From Caldisericaceae bacterium (GTDB lineage: Bacteria; Caldisericota; Caldisericia; Caldisericales; Caldisericaceae): DNA of 27,139 bases. The notes below the pieces were generated by a model. That model saw only the letters and a program-made list of their open reading frames with translations, did not search any database and was not told the DNA's origin. Within the stretch, counting starts at the first letter, position 1. Each line of letters starts with the position of its first letter. Both the position numbers and the translations under genes were made by a program. Of the stretch, positions 1-7,950 are shown in pieces. The stretch spans positions 1 to 27,139 of the forward strand of contig JALSNB010000300.1 in NCBI GenBank assembly GCA_026987225.1. The letters run 5' to 3'.

Positions 1-2
1 AT

Positions 3-1880
3 TTTCACAGCACACTGCTATTTTTGTTTTTTCTATTTCTTGCCGTATTTTTAATATCGTTTTTAGACAAAGTAATTTTAAAAACCCTTGCCGCTATTAT
101 TTTTATTGTGGCTATTCTTGTTTCTTTTGCTCAAGTTAAACCTTTTTATGAGCCGGATGTACCTGATAGTTTGTGTATGAGGAAAATTTCCATCACCGCT
201 ACGGTATCTGATTTTTCAAAGCAAACGAGCAGGCCCAATACGTTTCGTATATCTCATATTACGATAAACGGAAAAGAATATTCCGGTTTTGGCAAAGTGT
301 ATGCTCTGTCTGATCCTCCGCCATCTTACTCCAGGGTAAATATATACGGAGAGTTAAAGAAAATTCCTACGGAAGGTTTTATTAATAAGCTCAATAAAAA
401 TGAATATATAATTTATGCGGATGACGTTAAAATAGTAAAGAGTTATGCGTTTTTCAGATTTTTCTCCAAAATGCGAAAGAGGATAGAAGAGAATACGTAT
501 CTTTCTATGAAAAGTAGCGAAGCAATGCTTTTTCTTTCGTCAATTTGCGGTATTTCATCGTTGTCTTATGATGAAAAAAAGCCTTTTATAGGTACCGGTA
601 CCGCTCATATTTTTGCAGTTTCCGGATTACACGTTGGCATTTTGGGCGAGAGTATTGATAAAATAACTACTCCTTTCGGAAGCGGTTATCAAAGTTTTTC
701 CATTTTGCTTGTTCTTCTCTTTGTGTTTCTTGTAGGGTTCAGAGTTTCTGCTATTAGGGCGTTCCTTATGTATGGCATTTCCGCACTTTCTACTGCAGTC
801 GGCAGGGAACAAATTCCAATAAATACGCTTTCTCTGATTGCACTTGCCATACTTCTCTTAAGCCCCCTTGCGCTGTTTACCGTAAGTTTCCAAATGTCTT
901 TTGCTGCAATCTTGGGATTGTTGGTGATTGCTCCGATTATTTATTCCTTTTTTCCGAAACATTTTTTGTTCAGAATGCTATCGGAAGTTGTTTCGGTTCA
1001 GCTCATCTTATTTCCTATTATTGCATTTTATTTCCATTCTTTATCCGTGATTTCTTTTATTGCAAACCTCATTGTAATTCCGCTGATGTATATTTTGATG
1101 CCAATAGGTATTCTTCAGCTGTTATTTTCGCTTTGCGGTTTGCATTGTGCGCTATTTTTTGCCCCTATAACGAATTTTTCTTTTCGAATTTTAAACAAAA
1201 TAGTTTTTTTGTTCTACAATTTGCCGTATGCAAAATTAAATGTTTCGTTTAACATCTACTTCCTACTTGCATATTTTTCATTTCTTGCAATTTTTATATT
1301 TGCTTTTAAAACCAATAAGCGGTGGAAATATATTACGATTGTTGCACTTCTTGGTATAGTAGCACTTCCTTTTATATTGAAGCCCGCACTTGGTATTTAT
1401 CCTATTTCTTTGGAAGGTGAGGACGGATTTCTTATTCTTAAAAGGCAAACGGCCGTTTATGTTTCCTCACCCACGAGCCTTAAAAGCGAAAAAGCGGATT
1501 TGTATTCTATCGAAAAAGTATTAAGTGAGCATGGTGTAAATAAAATAGATTTGATGATATTCGACGCGCCTTTTGCGGATAAAGAATCAAGTAGTGTGTA
1601 TCTTATAGATGATTTTAAAGTGGAACATGTTGTAATTCCGCCTTCTGATTCCGATCTTGAAAGCGCTTTTGTGAGACTAAATAGGAATAAAACTAACATA
1701 CGTTTTGCAAATTTAAATTCCACTATTATCTTAAAGGGTATGAAGTTTGGTTTTGTATCGTGCGGCAAAAAATATGCCGTTTTGCTCGAAGTGAACGGAA
1801 GAAAATACTTACTTGTTGGAAAAGGTGCATCCAGTATTCCCGCCGTTAATTACGATGTTTTGTATACTTTAAACGATTAA
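3..1880 (+). CDS. comEC: ComEC/Rec2-family DNA uptake channel, 5' end cut off by window
   Basis: ComEC forms the inner-membrane channel that brings single-stranded DNA into the cell during transformation. The reading frame is open to the left edge, so the true start lies outside; the TTG at position 24 is probably an internal Leu codon. An N-terminal hydrophobic and OB-like region is followed by the family signature GTAHIFAVSGLHVGI near bases 595-640 and then many hydrophobic segments (the Competence domain) to about base 1400. The C-terminal ~150 residues align in layout with the usual metallo-beta-lactamase domain, but where the HxHxDH metal motif should be the sequence reads DLMIFDAPFADKESS, so that domain looks catalytically dead. 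polA follows after 62 bases on the same strand. The family call is firm from the signature and topology; whether the cell is competent cannot be judged. Confidence 0.9.
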   Translation, partial: FHSTLLFLFFLFLAVFLISFLDKVILKTLAAIIFIVAILVSFAQVKPFYEPDVPDSLCMRKISITATVSDFSKQTSRPNTFRISHITINGKEYSGFGKVYALSDPPPSYSRVNIYGELKKIPTEGFINKLNKNEYIIYADDVKIVKSYAFFRFFSKMRKRIEENTYLSMKSSEAMLFLSSICGISSLSYDEKKPFIGTGTAHIFAVSGLHVGILGESIDKITTPFGSGYQSFSILLVLLFVFLVGFRVSAIRAFLMYGISALSTAVGREQIPINTLSLIALAILLLSPLALFTVSFQMSFAAILGLLVIAPIIYSFFPKHFLFRMLSEVVSVQLILFPIIAFYFHSLSVISFIANLIVIPLMYILMPIGILQLLFSLCGLHCALFFAPITNFSFRILNKIVFLFYNLPYAKLNVSFNIYFLLAYFSFLAIFIFAFKTNKRWKYITIVALLGIVALPFILKPALGIYPISLEGEDGFLILKRQTAVYVSSPTSLKSEKADLYSIEKVLSEHGVNKIDLMIFDAPFADKESSSVYLIDDFKVEHVVIPPSDSDLESAFVRLNRNKTNIRFANLNSTIILKGMKFGFVSCGKKYAVLLEVNGRKYLLVGKGASSIPAVNYDVLYTLND

Positions 1881-1894
1881 AATTCGAGAATATT

Positions 1895-1921
1895 TTGTGA
1901 AAGAGATTTTGCCTGTATTAT
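1895..1921 (+). promoter_or_regulatory. weak candidate promoter for polA
   Basis: TTGTGA at 1895-1900 and TATTAT at 1916-1921 are separated by only 15 bases, ahead of an AGAGGGATGAA-type ribosome site for polA. The short spacer makes this weak; polA may simply be read through from comEC. Confidence 0.25.
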
Positions 1922-1942
1922 ATACGAGAAAAGAGGGATGAA

Positions 1943-4432
1943 ATGAAGAAACTTGTTTTAATTGACGGAAGTAGTATTCTTTACAGGGCTTTTTTTGCCC
2001 TTCCGCATTTTGTTACGAAAAATGGCGAGCCAACGGGCGCCCTTTACGGATTTATGAGAATGCTTTTGCATGTAATTAAAGATGAAAGTCCGGATTATAT
2101 AGCAATTGCACTTGACAGAAAAGCTCCTACCGTGCGTCATGCGGAATATAAAGATTATAAGGCGCAGCGTCCAAAAATGCCGGACGAACTTTCCGAGCAA
2201 TTTAGAACCATTCATGAGCTTCTATCCGCATTAAACATACCGGTATTTGAACTTGACGGTTTTGAGGCAGACGATGTGATTGCGCATATTGCAAAAAAAG
2301 CGGAAGAGCGTGGAATAGAAACTGTTATTATTACGGGCGATATGGATTTGACGCAACTTATTACTGATAAAATTAGAGTAAAAGTTACAAGAAAAGGAGT
2401 TACCAAACTCGAAGAATTTACTCGTGAAAAACTTAAATCCGAGTTGGGGATTTTCCCGGAACAGATTCCGGATTACAAGGCTTTGAGAGGAGACCCTTCC
2501 GATAATATTAAAGGTGTACCTGGAATTGGTCCCAAAACAGCTGCAAAACTTCTTTCCAAATACGGAACGGTCGAGAAAGTGATCGAAAATGAAAATAGCG
2601 CTAAGATAGTGGAAAATAAAGATCTCATCATTCAGAACAAGAAATTGTGCAAACTTATATACGATGTACCTATAGACGTTGATATCGAAGATTTGAAAGT
2701 AAAACAATTTAACAAAGAAGAACTTTTGAATATTCTTAAAAGATTTGAATTTAAAAGCCTGATAAGGGAACTCAATTTAAATCCGGAACTTAAAATAGAC
2801 AAATCGGACGGTAGAATGTCTGTTATTGTAAAGAGCAAAAACGATACCATAACCGAATTTGCTATTGCCGATAAGGGTTGCTCGAAACAGTTTGTAATCG
2901 GAGCGGAGCTGTTTACAGATACCAGTGCGTTAAAATTACTCAAAGAGGCATTGGAAAATGAGAAACTTAAAGAAGTGGTTGATCTGAAAGAACTTTTTAA
3001 ACTTTCCAGAGTTTACGGAATAAAATTGAATAATGTGCATTTGGATGTTTCCCTTGCCGGATACGTGATAAATCCGGATATGAAAAAGTTCGATGTGGAG
3101 GCGCTTGCCGATGAATTCGGAGCAAATTGCAAGGCGGAAACTTTGAGCGAGAAGGCAAAATGCATGTTGGACGTTTCGTATATCGAAGAAGATGTGCTGA
3201 AAGAAAAGGGGCTTAGTAATCTTTATTCCACCGTTGAGATGCCTCTTGCAGAAGTGCTTGCCGATATGGAAATGACCGGTATAAAGATTGATACTGAGTA
3301 TTTCAAAAAATTGAAGGAAGATATCGAAAACGAACTGCTTAAGTTAGAGAAAAAAATATTTGATCTTGCCGGAATTTCTTTCAATATTCTATCATCGAGG
3401 CAACTTGCGGATATACTTTTTGACGGGCTTGGTATTACTCCCCTGAAAAGAGGGAAAACGGGTTATTCTACGAGCAGTAATGTACTTAACGAGCTTATTA
3501 ATGCACACCCTATAATTCCGCTTGTCCTTCAATACAGGCATTTGTCCAAATTAAAATCTTCCTATATAGATTCTTTGCCAAAGCTTGTCTCCAAAGACGA
3601 TTTTAAGCTTCATACGACTTTCCATCAGCTTGGGACGATAACGGGTAGGTTAAGAAGTTCCAATCCTAATATGCAGAACATTCCTGCGCATTCTGAATGG
3701 GGAGAAAAAATTCGTGCGGGCTTTGTGAGTAGCGGAGAAGATTATATTTTGATTAGTTCCGACTATTCACAGATAGAGCTTAGAGTTCTTGCGCATCTCT
3801 CCATGGATAAAAATCTCATTGAAGCCTTCTTGAACGATGTTGATATTCATACGCGTACCGCTTCGCTTGTTTTTAACGTTCCGGAAGAGAATGTGACAAA
3901 GGAAATGAGAAGAAGAGCAAAAATATTAAATTTCGGAATTATTTACGGAATGTCTCCGTACGGTGCCGCTAAACAGTTAAATTGTTCCACTGAAGAAGCC
4001 AAAGAATATATAGATGCGTATTTTGCCCGCTTTCCAACAGTTAGGGACTACATTGAATTTCTTGTTTCCAAAGCCAAAAAAGAAGGTGAAACGCGAACGA
4101 TTTTGGGGAGGAGAAGAATTGTAAAGGGTTTTGATAGTAGTAATCAGAGAATGAGGGAAGAAGCAAGAAGAATAGCAATAAATACGCCTATCCAGGGAAG
4201 TGCCGCCGATATTATAAAACTTGCCATGGTGAATCTTTTTGGCAGAATAAAAGGAACGGACACGCATATTCTATTGCAGATTCATGATGAACTGATCGTG
4301 GAAACAAAGGAAAGTAATTTTAGGGATGTTTTAAAAACGGTTAAGGAAGAGATGGAAAATGCTTACAAACTGAACGTTCCGCTCAAGGTAAACATTGCAT
4401 ACGGGAAAAATTTAAAGGAAGCAAAGGCATGA
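1943..4432 (+). CDS. polA: DNA polymerase I (family A), proofreading-deficient
   Basis: Repair and Okazaki-fragment polymerase, 829 residues, the usual length for Taq/Bst-like enzymes. Residues 1-~290 are the 5' nuclease, with LIDGSSILYRAFF, GFEADDVIAH, ITGDMDLTQL and the helix-hairpin-helix GVPGIGPKTAAKLL. Residues ~300-420 occupy the place of the 3'-5' exonuclease but lack the DxE motif and the later acidic residues, so proofreading is predicted absent. The polymerase domain has motif A DYSQIELRVLAHLS (D607), the O-helix RRRAKILNFGIIYG (R656, K660, F664, Y668) and motif C QIHDELIVE (H781-D782-E783). Phe at 664 is the form that discriminates against dideoxynucleotides in E. coli Pol I and Taq. 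The ATG has an upstream AGAGGGA SD. The stop overlaps coaE by ATGA, indicating translational coupling. Confidence 0.97.
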   Translation: MKKLVLIDGSSILYRAFFALPHFVTKNGEPTGALYGFMRMLLHVIKDESPDYIAIALDRKAPTVRHAEYKDYKAQRPKMPDELSEQFRTIHELLSALNIPVFELDGFEADDVIAHIAKKAEERGIETVIITGDMDLTQLITDKIRVKVTRKGVTKLEEFTREKLKSELGIFPEQIPDYKALRGDPSDNIKGVPGIGPKTAAKLLSKYGTVEKVIENENSAKIVENKDLIIQNKKLCKLIYDVPIDVDIEDLKVKQFNKEELLNILKRFEFKSLIRELNLNPELKIDKSDGRMSVIVKSKNDTITEFAIADKGCSKQFVIGAELFTDTSALKLLKEALENEKLKEVVDLKELFKLSRVYGIKLNNVHLDVSLAGYVINPDMKKFDVEALADEFGANCKAETLSEKAKCMLDVSYIEEDVLKEKGLSNLYSTVEMPLAEVLADMEMTGIKIDTEYFKKLKEDIENELLKLEKKIFDLAGISFNILSSRQLADILFDGLGITPLKRGKTGYSTSSNVLNELINAHPIIPLVLQYRHLSKLKSSYIDSLPKLVSKDDFKLHTTFHQLGTITGRLRSSNPNMQNIPAHSEWGEKIRAGFVSSGEDYILISSDYSQIELRVLAHLSMDKNLIEAFLNDVDIHTRTASLVFNVPEENVTKEMRRRAKILNFGIIYGMSPYGAAKQLNCSTEEAKEYIDAYFARFPTVRDYIEFLVSKAKKEGETRTILGRRRIVKGFDSSNQRMREEARRIAINTPIQGSAADIIKLAMVNLFGRIKGTDTHILLQIHDELIVETKESNFRDVLKTVKEEMENAYKLNVPLKVNIAYGKNLKEAKA

Positions 4433-5028
4433 AGGTTATAGGGCTTACGGGCAATATTGCTTCCGGTAAAAGCGAGGTTTCTAAAATATTGAGCAATCTT
4501 GGTGCGGTTGTTATTGATATGGATAATATCGGAAAAGATATTCAGCGAAAAAATAAAGGCGGAGTAATGGATAAAATTATCTCCACGTTTGGTAATAAGT
4601 TTATTAAAAACGGCAGATTCGACAGAAGAGCTTTTGGCAATTATGTTTTTTCAGATAAGGAAGCCCTGAGCAAGCTTAATGAAATTATGATTCCGGTAAT
4701 GACCGAAGAGTTAAAAAAGATTTTGAATGATTTGTCAAAAGAAGGGATTAAGGTTGTCGTTGTTGATGCCGCTATTCTTTTTGAAGCGGGTTGGGATAAG
4801 TTTGCCGATGAGGTATGGGTTGTTTATACGCCTAAAGCGTTGCAACTGAAAAGGTTAAGAAAGCGTGAAAATATTTCGGAAGACGAAGCGTTAATAAGAA
4901 TTGAGGCACAAATGCCTATAGAAGAAAAGATTCACCGTGCGGACTTTGTTATAGATAATAGCGGCGATCTGGCAACCGTCGAAGAACAGGTTTTACAGTT
5001 ATGGAACAGAGTAAAGAATTCCATTTAA
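4429..5028 (+). CDS. coaE: dephospho-CoA kinase
   Basis: Catalyses ATP-dependent phosphorylation of the 3'-hydroxyl of dephospho-CoA, the last step of coenzyme A synthesis in the cytoplasm. At 199 residues it is the normal family length. The P-loop GLTGNIASGKS starts at residue 5, followed by VIDMDNIGKDIQ (acceptor-binding region), the VVVDAAILFEAGW strand-helix segment and the lid region around LKRLRKRENIS. The C-terminal HRADFVIDNSG is also characteristic. It starts inside the polA stop (ATGA) and its last 28 bases overlap the next gene, so polA-coaE-nuclease is one transcript. polA-coaE adjacency is common in bacteria. Confidence 0.96.
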   Translation: MKVIGLTGNIASGKSEVSKILSNLGAVVIDMDNIGKDIQRKNKGGVMDKIISTFGNKFIKNGRFDRRAFGNYVFSDKEALSKLNEIMIPVMTEELKKILNDLSKEGIKVVVVDAAILFEAGWDKFADEVWVVYTPKALQLKRLRKRENISEDEALIRIEAQMPIEEKIHRADFVIDNSGDLATVEEQVLQLWNRVKNSI

Positions 5029-5750
5029 GTTTTTCCAGAATTGCTATCTATGAAGCGTGTCCGCTCAGATACAAATTTATATATATCGATAAACTTCCCA
5101 CAGCGGAGAGAAGTTATTTTAGTTTCGGAAACACCATTCATAAAGTGCTTGAGCTATTTTATCACCCTGAACACAACTTTGTAGTCCTCAAGAAACCACC
5201 GTCAGAGTATTTGAACGAACTGTTAGAGAAAAACTGGATATCCGTAGGATACAAAAGCAAGAAAGAGGAAGAGAAAGCAAAGGAAGAGGCAAGAAGAATT
5301 TTGCTTAAATTTTACAGAGAGAATATTTTTGGTTTTAAACCGGCACGTTTTGTGGAAAAAAATTTTTCTTTCAATGTGGGTGAATTTAAAGTCATAGGAA
5401 GAATTGATAGGGTTGATGAGGATAACAACGGTTTTAAGATTATCGACTACAAAACTAACAGAATTTTGCCGAGACTTTTCAAGGAAATAGATCTTTTGCA
5501 GCCCGCTATTTATTATATGGCGGCAAAAAGAGCGTTAGGGATTGAAAATGTAAATAGCGTTTCGCTGTTTTTTGTTCGTTTTAACGAAGAAATTACCTTT
5601 GATTTGAAAGAGGAATTTCTCAAGAAGAGCGAAGAAAAGATTGTAAAAACCGGTGAAGCGATTTTACGAGGTGATTTCGAGCCAAGGCCTAACGGTAAAT
5701 GTTCTACTTGTGAGTTCAGGGGCATATGCCCTGTTTTCAAAGAAAAATAA
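5001..5750 (+). CDS. RecB/Cas4-like PD-(D/E)XK nuclease with probable Fe-S cluster
   Basis: Predicted DNA nuclease of the PDDEXK_1 superfamily, 249 residues. FSRIAIYEACPLRYKF at the N terminus is the usual entry motif, with C20; FGNTIHKVLE supplies the His (H47) of motif I; GRIDRVDE gives D136; and IIDYKTN gives the D149-x-K151 catalytic core. The C-terminal CSTCEFRGIC gives C234, C237 and C243, which with C20 make the four-Cys set that holds a [4Fe-4S] cluster in AddB and Cas4. No helicase domain or cas gene is adjacent, so it is a stand-alone enzyme, possibly in end-processing or repair beside polA. The ATG lies within the end of coaE, without a strong SD, suggesting coupled translation. 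The 3' end overlaps the convergent yigZ by 14 bases. Specific function is unknown. Confidence 0.85.
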   Translation: MEQSKEFHLSFSRIAIYEACPLRYKFIYIDKLPTAERSYFSFGNTIHKVLELFYHPEHNFVVLKKPPSEYLNELLEKNWISVGYKSKKEEEKAKEEARRILLKFYRENIFGFKPARFVEKNFSFNVGEFKVIGRIDRVDEDNNGFKIIDYKTNRILPRLFKEIDLLQPAIYYMAAKRALGIENVNSVSLFFVRFNEEITFDLKEEFLKKSEEKIVKTGEAILRGDFEPRPNGKCSTCEFRGICPVFKEK

Positions 5751-6330
5751 CGTTTTTGCTTTTTCCTTTTATGGATTTTATAAATTGTTCTATGTAATCT
5801 TCTTTTAAAGAAACAGTTAATGTGATTTTTTCTCCGTATTCTTCGTTTATTATCTTTCCGTCAAATTGATGCACAAAATACATAACAAGCCTTACTTCAT
5901 TATAAGGGAAAGAGATTTTAATGCTTCTTTTTATGTCAATCTCTACAATTTCTCCGGCTTCTATCGCTGCTTTTGCCGTTGAAAAATAAGCACGCACAAG
6001 GCCACCGATACCGAGCTTAATTCCTCCAAAAAACCTTGTTATAACTACTGCACAGTTTGTAACTTCACTTCCTTTGATGGCGTTGAACGTGGGAAGCCCT
6101 GCGCTCCCTGACGGTTCTCTGTCGTCACTGTATAAAAATTGTTCTTTGTCTCCAACGCCTATTCTATAGGCAAATACGTTGTGTGTCGCTTTTCTGAATT
6201 TTTCGGATATTTCTCCTATAAATTTTTCCGCTTCTCCCTTTGAGTTTACCGGCATTGCGCTTCCAATAAATTTTGATTTTTTAATTGTTTGCTCTACCTG
6301 TGAGAATTTACTAATCGTTTTGTATTTCAT
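5737..6330 (-). CDS. yigZ: YigZ/IMPACT family protein (UPF0029)
   Basis: A 197-residue cytoplasmic protein of the IMPACT/YigZ family. The hallmark region runs through KATHNVFAYRIG, DDREPSGSAGLP and the ITRFFGGIKLGIGGLVRAY stretch, followed by the smaller C-terminal DUF1949-like domain of ferredoxin-like fold. In eukaryotes IMPACT inhibits the Gcn2 kinase via GCN1; the bacterial role is not settled, though some members have been linked to translation or stress. Its ATG overlaps the stop of the upstream glycosidase gene (ATGA on the minus strand), so the two are coupled. The gene is convergent with the nuclease gene, with overlapping stops and no space for a terminator. Confidence 0.93.
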   Translation of the reverse strand: MKYKTISKFSQVEQTIKKSKFIGSAMPVNSKGEAEKFIGEISEKFRKATHNVFAYRIGVGDKEQFLYSDDREPSGSAGLPTFNAIKGSEVTNCAVVITRFFGGIKLGIGGLVRAYFSTAKAAIEAGEIVEIDIKRSIKISFPYNEVRLVMYFVHQFDGKIINEEYGEKITLTVSLKEDYIEQFIKSIKGKSKNVIFL

Positions 6331-7271
6331 TCTGCAAGGGCACCTCCTATGGGAGGAAAAGGATAGAAAAATTTAAACCAGATTTCTGTGATCTCGAGAT
6401 TCGAGCAATAGAAAGCGAAGTTGTATTTTTTCGCCATGTTTTCGCTATACAGTGTGAGTATGGAAAACGGCGAATTTGCATATCCAGATGCAATTACTCT
6501 GATTTTACCTTTCGATTGATAAAGTTCAAGTTTTTCTGCTATTTTATTTTCCCAGTCGATATCATCCTTGCCGAAAATTTTGTAACATTTGTCCTTAAAG
6601 CTGTAATACGTGCCGAAATCTTCAAAAAGAATTCCCTGAATATCGTTAACTATTTTGTCAAGAATAGTAAACCCTCTATTGACAATAATGAATTTTTCCG
6701 GGTACTTCTCGTGAAGAAAATTTATAAAACTTATTGTTCCGTTTTTTAGTCGCGGATAATCGTCAACATCATCCACGGTATCTAAAAATACTCCCTGAGC
6801 GCCGCTGTCAAATACATTCTGAATTTGGGCCAAAAGATATTTCCGATAATTTTTGTTTGATATGTCCATAATCTTTGTTTGCCAGTTTGTATTTTCCCCT
6901 ATTACTGCGCTATCTAACTTATATTTAACAAAATCGGATTTTTCTCCGTCGAATTCGAGCAAAGAAACATATCCCGCTATTAATGTTTTCTTAGAAGCGT
7001 AATTGACGATTCTTTTCGGGAGAAATCTTGTTTGTAATATAAAAAGTTCAAGTTCGTTGGAAAGCATTTTAATCGTGTTTTCGTCTTCTCCGTAGTAAGC
7101 AGCTGCTCTTTCTATTTTGATTAACGGATTTTGCAACGAACATCCTTTTGCATTCCGGGCTATGTTTAGGGCATGACTTTTAGTTGCTGCGTTTGTAAAC
7201 GTGTCGCTTGCCGGGGCGAATATTAATGAAAAAAGGAAAAATATTAGCAGTATTGTTATTATTTTTCTCAT
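6327..7271 (-). CDS. secreted GH114-like (TM1410-type) glycoside hydrolase
   Basis: A 314-residue exported protein. Residues 1-~28 form a signal peptide (basic start, hydrophobic core, small residues around APASDTFTNAA). The rest reads as a TIM barrel of the GH114/TM1410 group, whose characterised members hydrolyse alpha-1,4-galactosaminoglycan. Recognisable strand ends are GAQGVFLDTVDD (D164), FIIVNRGF and IQGILFEDFGTYY (E217); the Asp and Glu are the likely catalytic pair. LIAGYVSLLEFD corresponds to the conserved second strand. There is no SD; a TATAAT sits exactly 7 bases before the ATG, so the mRNA is probably leaderless. It is coupled to yigZ by a 4-base overlap. The substrate here is unknown. 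Confidence 0.75.
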   Translation of the reverse strand: MRKIITILLIFFLFSLIFAPASDTFTNAATKSHALNIARNAKGCSLQNPLIKIERAAAYYGEDENTIKMLSNELELFILQTRFLPKRIVNYASKKTLIAGYVSLLEFDGEKSDFVKYKLDSAVIGENTNWQTKIMDISNKNYRKYLLAQIQNVFDSGAQGVFLDTVDDVDDYPRLKNGTISFINFLHEKYPEKFIIVNRGFTILDKIVNDIQGILFEDFGTYYSFKDKCYKIFGKDDIDWENKIAEKLELYQSKGKIRVIASGYANSPFSILTLYSENMAKKYNFAFYCSNLEITEIWFKFFYPFPPIGGALAE

Positions 7272-7280
7272 ACGTATAAT
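7253..7280 (+). promoter_or_regulatory. promoter of the MIP18-NifX fusion gene
   Basis: TTGTTA (7253-7258), a 16-base spacer and TATAAT (7275-7280) precede an approximately 30-base leader containing AAAGGAGG at 7306-7313, ahead of ATG 7318. The -10 overlaps the opposing promoter's -10 in a 10-base palindrome, so the two promoters cannot both be occupied at once. Confidence 0.55.
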
Positions 7281-7306
7281 TATAGCTGAATAAAATTGTA
7301 ATTCAA
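7279..7306 (-). promoter_or_regulatory. promoter of glycosidase-yigZ, probably leaderless
   Basis: Read on the minus strand, TATAAT (7284-7279) is preceded, 16 bases upstream, by TTGAAT (7306-7301). Only 7 bases separate the -10 from the ATG at 7271 and no SD is present, so transcription should begin at or next to the start codon. The -10 is half of the palindrome TATAATTATA (7275-7284) shared with the opposite promoter. Confidence 0.6.
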
Positions 7307-7317
7307 AGGAGGCTTTA

Positions 7318-7935
7318 ATGAATTTAAAAGATAAGATTATTGAAGCTCTGAAAAAAGTTGAAGACCCTGAATTAAGGCAGGATGTAGTCTCTTTAAAGCT
7401 TGTGTATGATTTTAATGTGGATGAGGATAACGGGCTTGTGCAATTTAAGTTTATGCCTACGACTCCCGATTGCCCTATCGGAGTTCAGCTTGCGTTGATG
7501 ATCAGAGGTGCCGTAAAGGAAGTCCCCGGAGTAAAAAAAGTAATAATGCGTGTGGAGAATTTTATTTATCAAGATCAACTGAACGGTTATCTTGAAGAGA
7601 TTGAAAAGGAAGAGGAGGAAGGCGAGCATATTGCCATTGCAACGGATAGAAACGGCAATGTGTGGACTAAGGAATGTAATAAAGCCGAGTTCTATATGGT
7701 TTATACAAAGTATGGAAATTTTTTGTCTGCCAGAGAGAATAGTTTACTTAAAGACGGAACTTTCGACAATATAGTAAAATTTGTCAATCTTCTTGCCGAT
7801 ATTAAAACTCTTATCTGTTTTAATATTTCAGATGAAATGAAAGAGAAGCTTGAAAATCACTATGGCATTAATGTTTTTGTGACCACTAAAAAAACTCAAA
7901 AAGAGGCACTTGCGGAATTTTTCAATAGAAAATAA
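7318..7935 (+). CDS. MIP18 (DUF59) domain fused to a NifX-like domain
   Basis: A 205-residue cytoplasmic protein of two parts. Residues 1-~90 are a MIP18/DUF59 domain (SufT/PaaD/Cia2 group): EDPELRQDVVSLKLVYDF matches the family start and TTPDCPIGVQLA carries the conserved Cys (C52). DUF59 proteins act in Fe-S cluster assembly or maturation. After an acidic linker (~93-102), residues 104-~200 resemble the dinitrogenase cofactor (NifX/NifB C-terminal, Di-Nitro_FeMo-Co) fold, with the opening strand HIAIATDRNGNVW, a middle EFYMVYTKYG, and the late ADIKTLICFNIS and YGINVFVTTKK strands. The HFG-type motif usual in that family is not evident. A strong SD precedes the ATG. No nif genes are nearby, so a role in general Fe-S or metal-cluster chemistry is more likely than nitrogen fixation. 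The first domain is confident; the second is a pattern-level call. Confidence 0.75.
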   Translation: MNLKDKIIEALKKVEDPELRQDVVSLKLVYDFNVDEDNGLVQFKFMPTTPDCPIGVQLALMIRGAVKEVPGVKKVIMRVENFIYQDQLNGYLEEIEKEEEEGEHIAIATDRNGNVWTKECNKAEFYMVYTKYGNFLSARENSLLKDGTFDNIVKFVNLLADIKTLICFNISDEMKEKLENHYGINVFVTTKKTQKEALAEFFNRK

Positions 7936-7950
7936 TAGTTTGTTCAAGAG

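Noticed and set aside
24..26. TTG at 24 as the true start of comEC
   Set aside because: The frame is open to the window edge and ComEC proteins have more N-terminal membrane sequence; more likely an internal Leu codon.
2231..2707. Minus-strand frame of 158 codons inside polA
   Set aside because: Lies opposite the conserved 5' nuclease domain; shadow reading only.
5001..5750. Cas4 of a CRISPR system
   Set aside because: Fold and Cys pattern are shared, but no repeats or cas genes are present in the window and the gene is overlapped with coaE.
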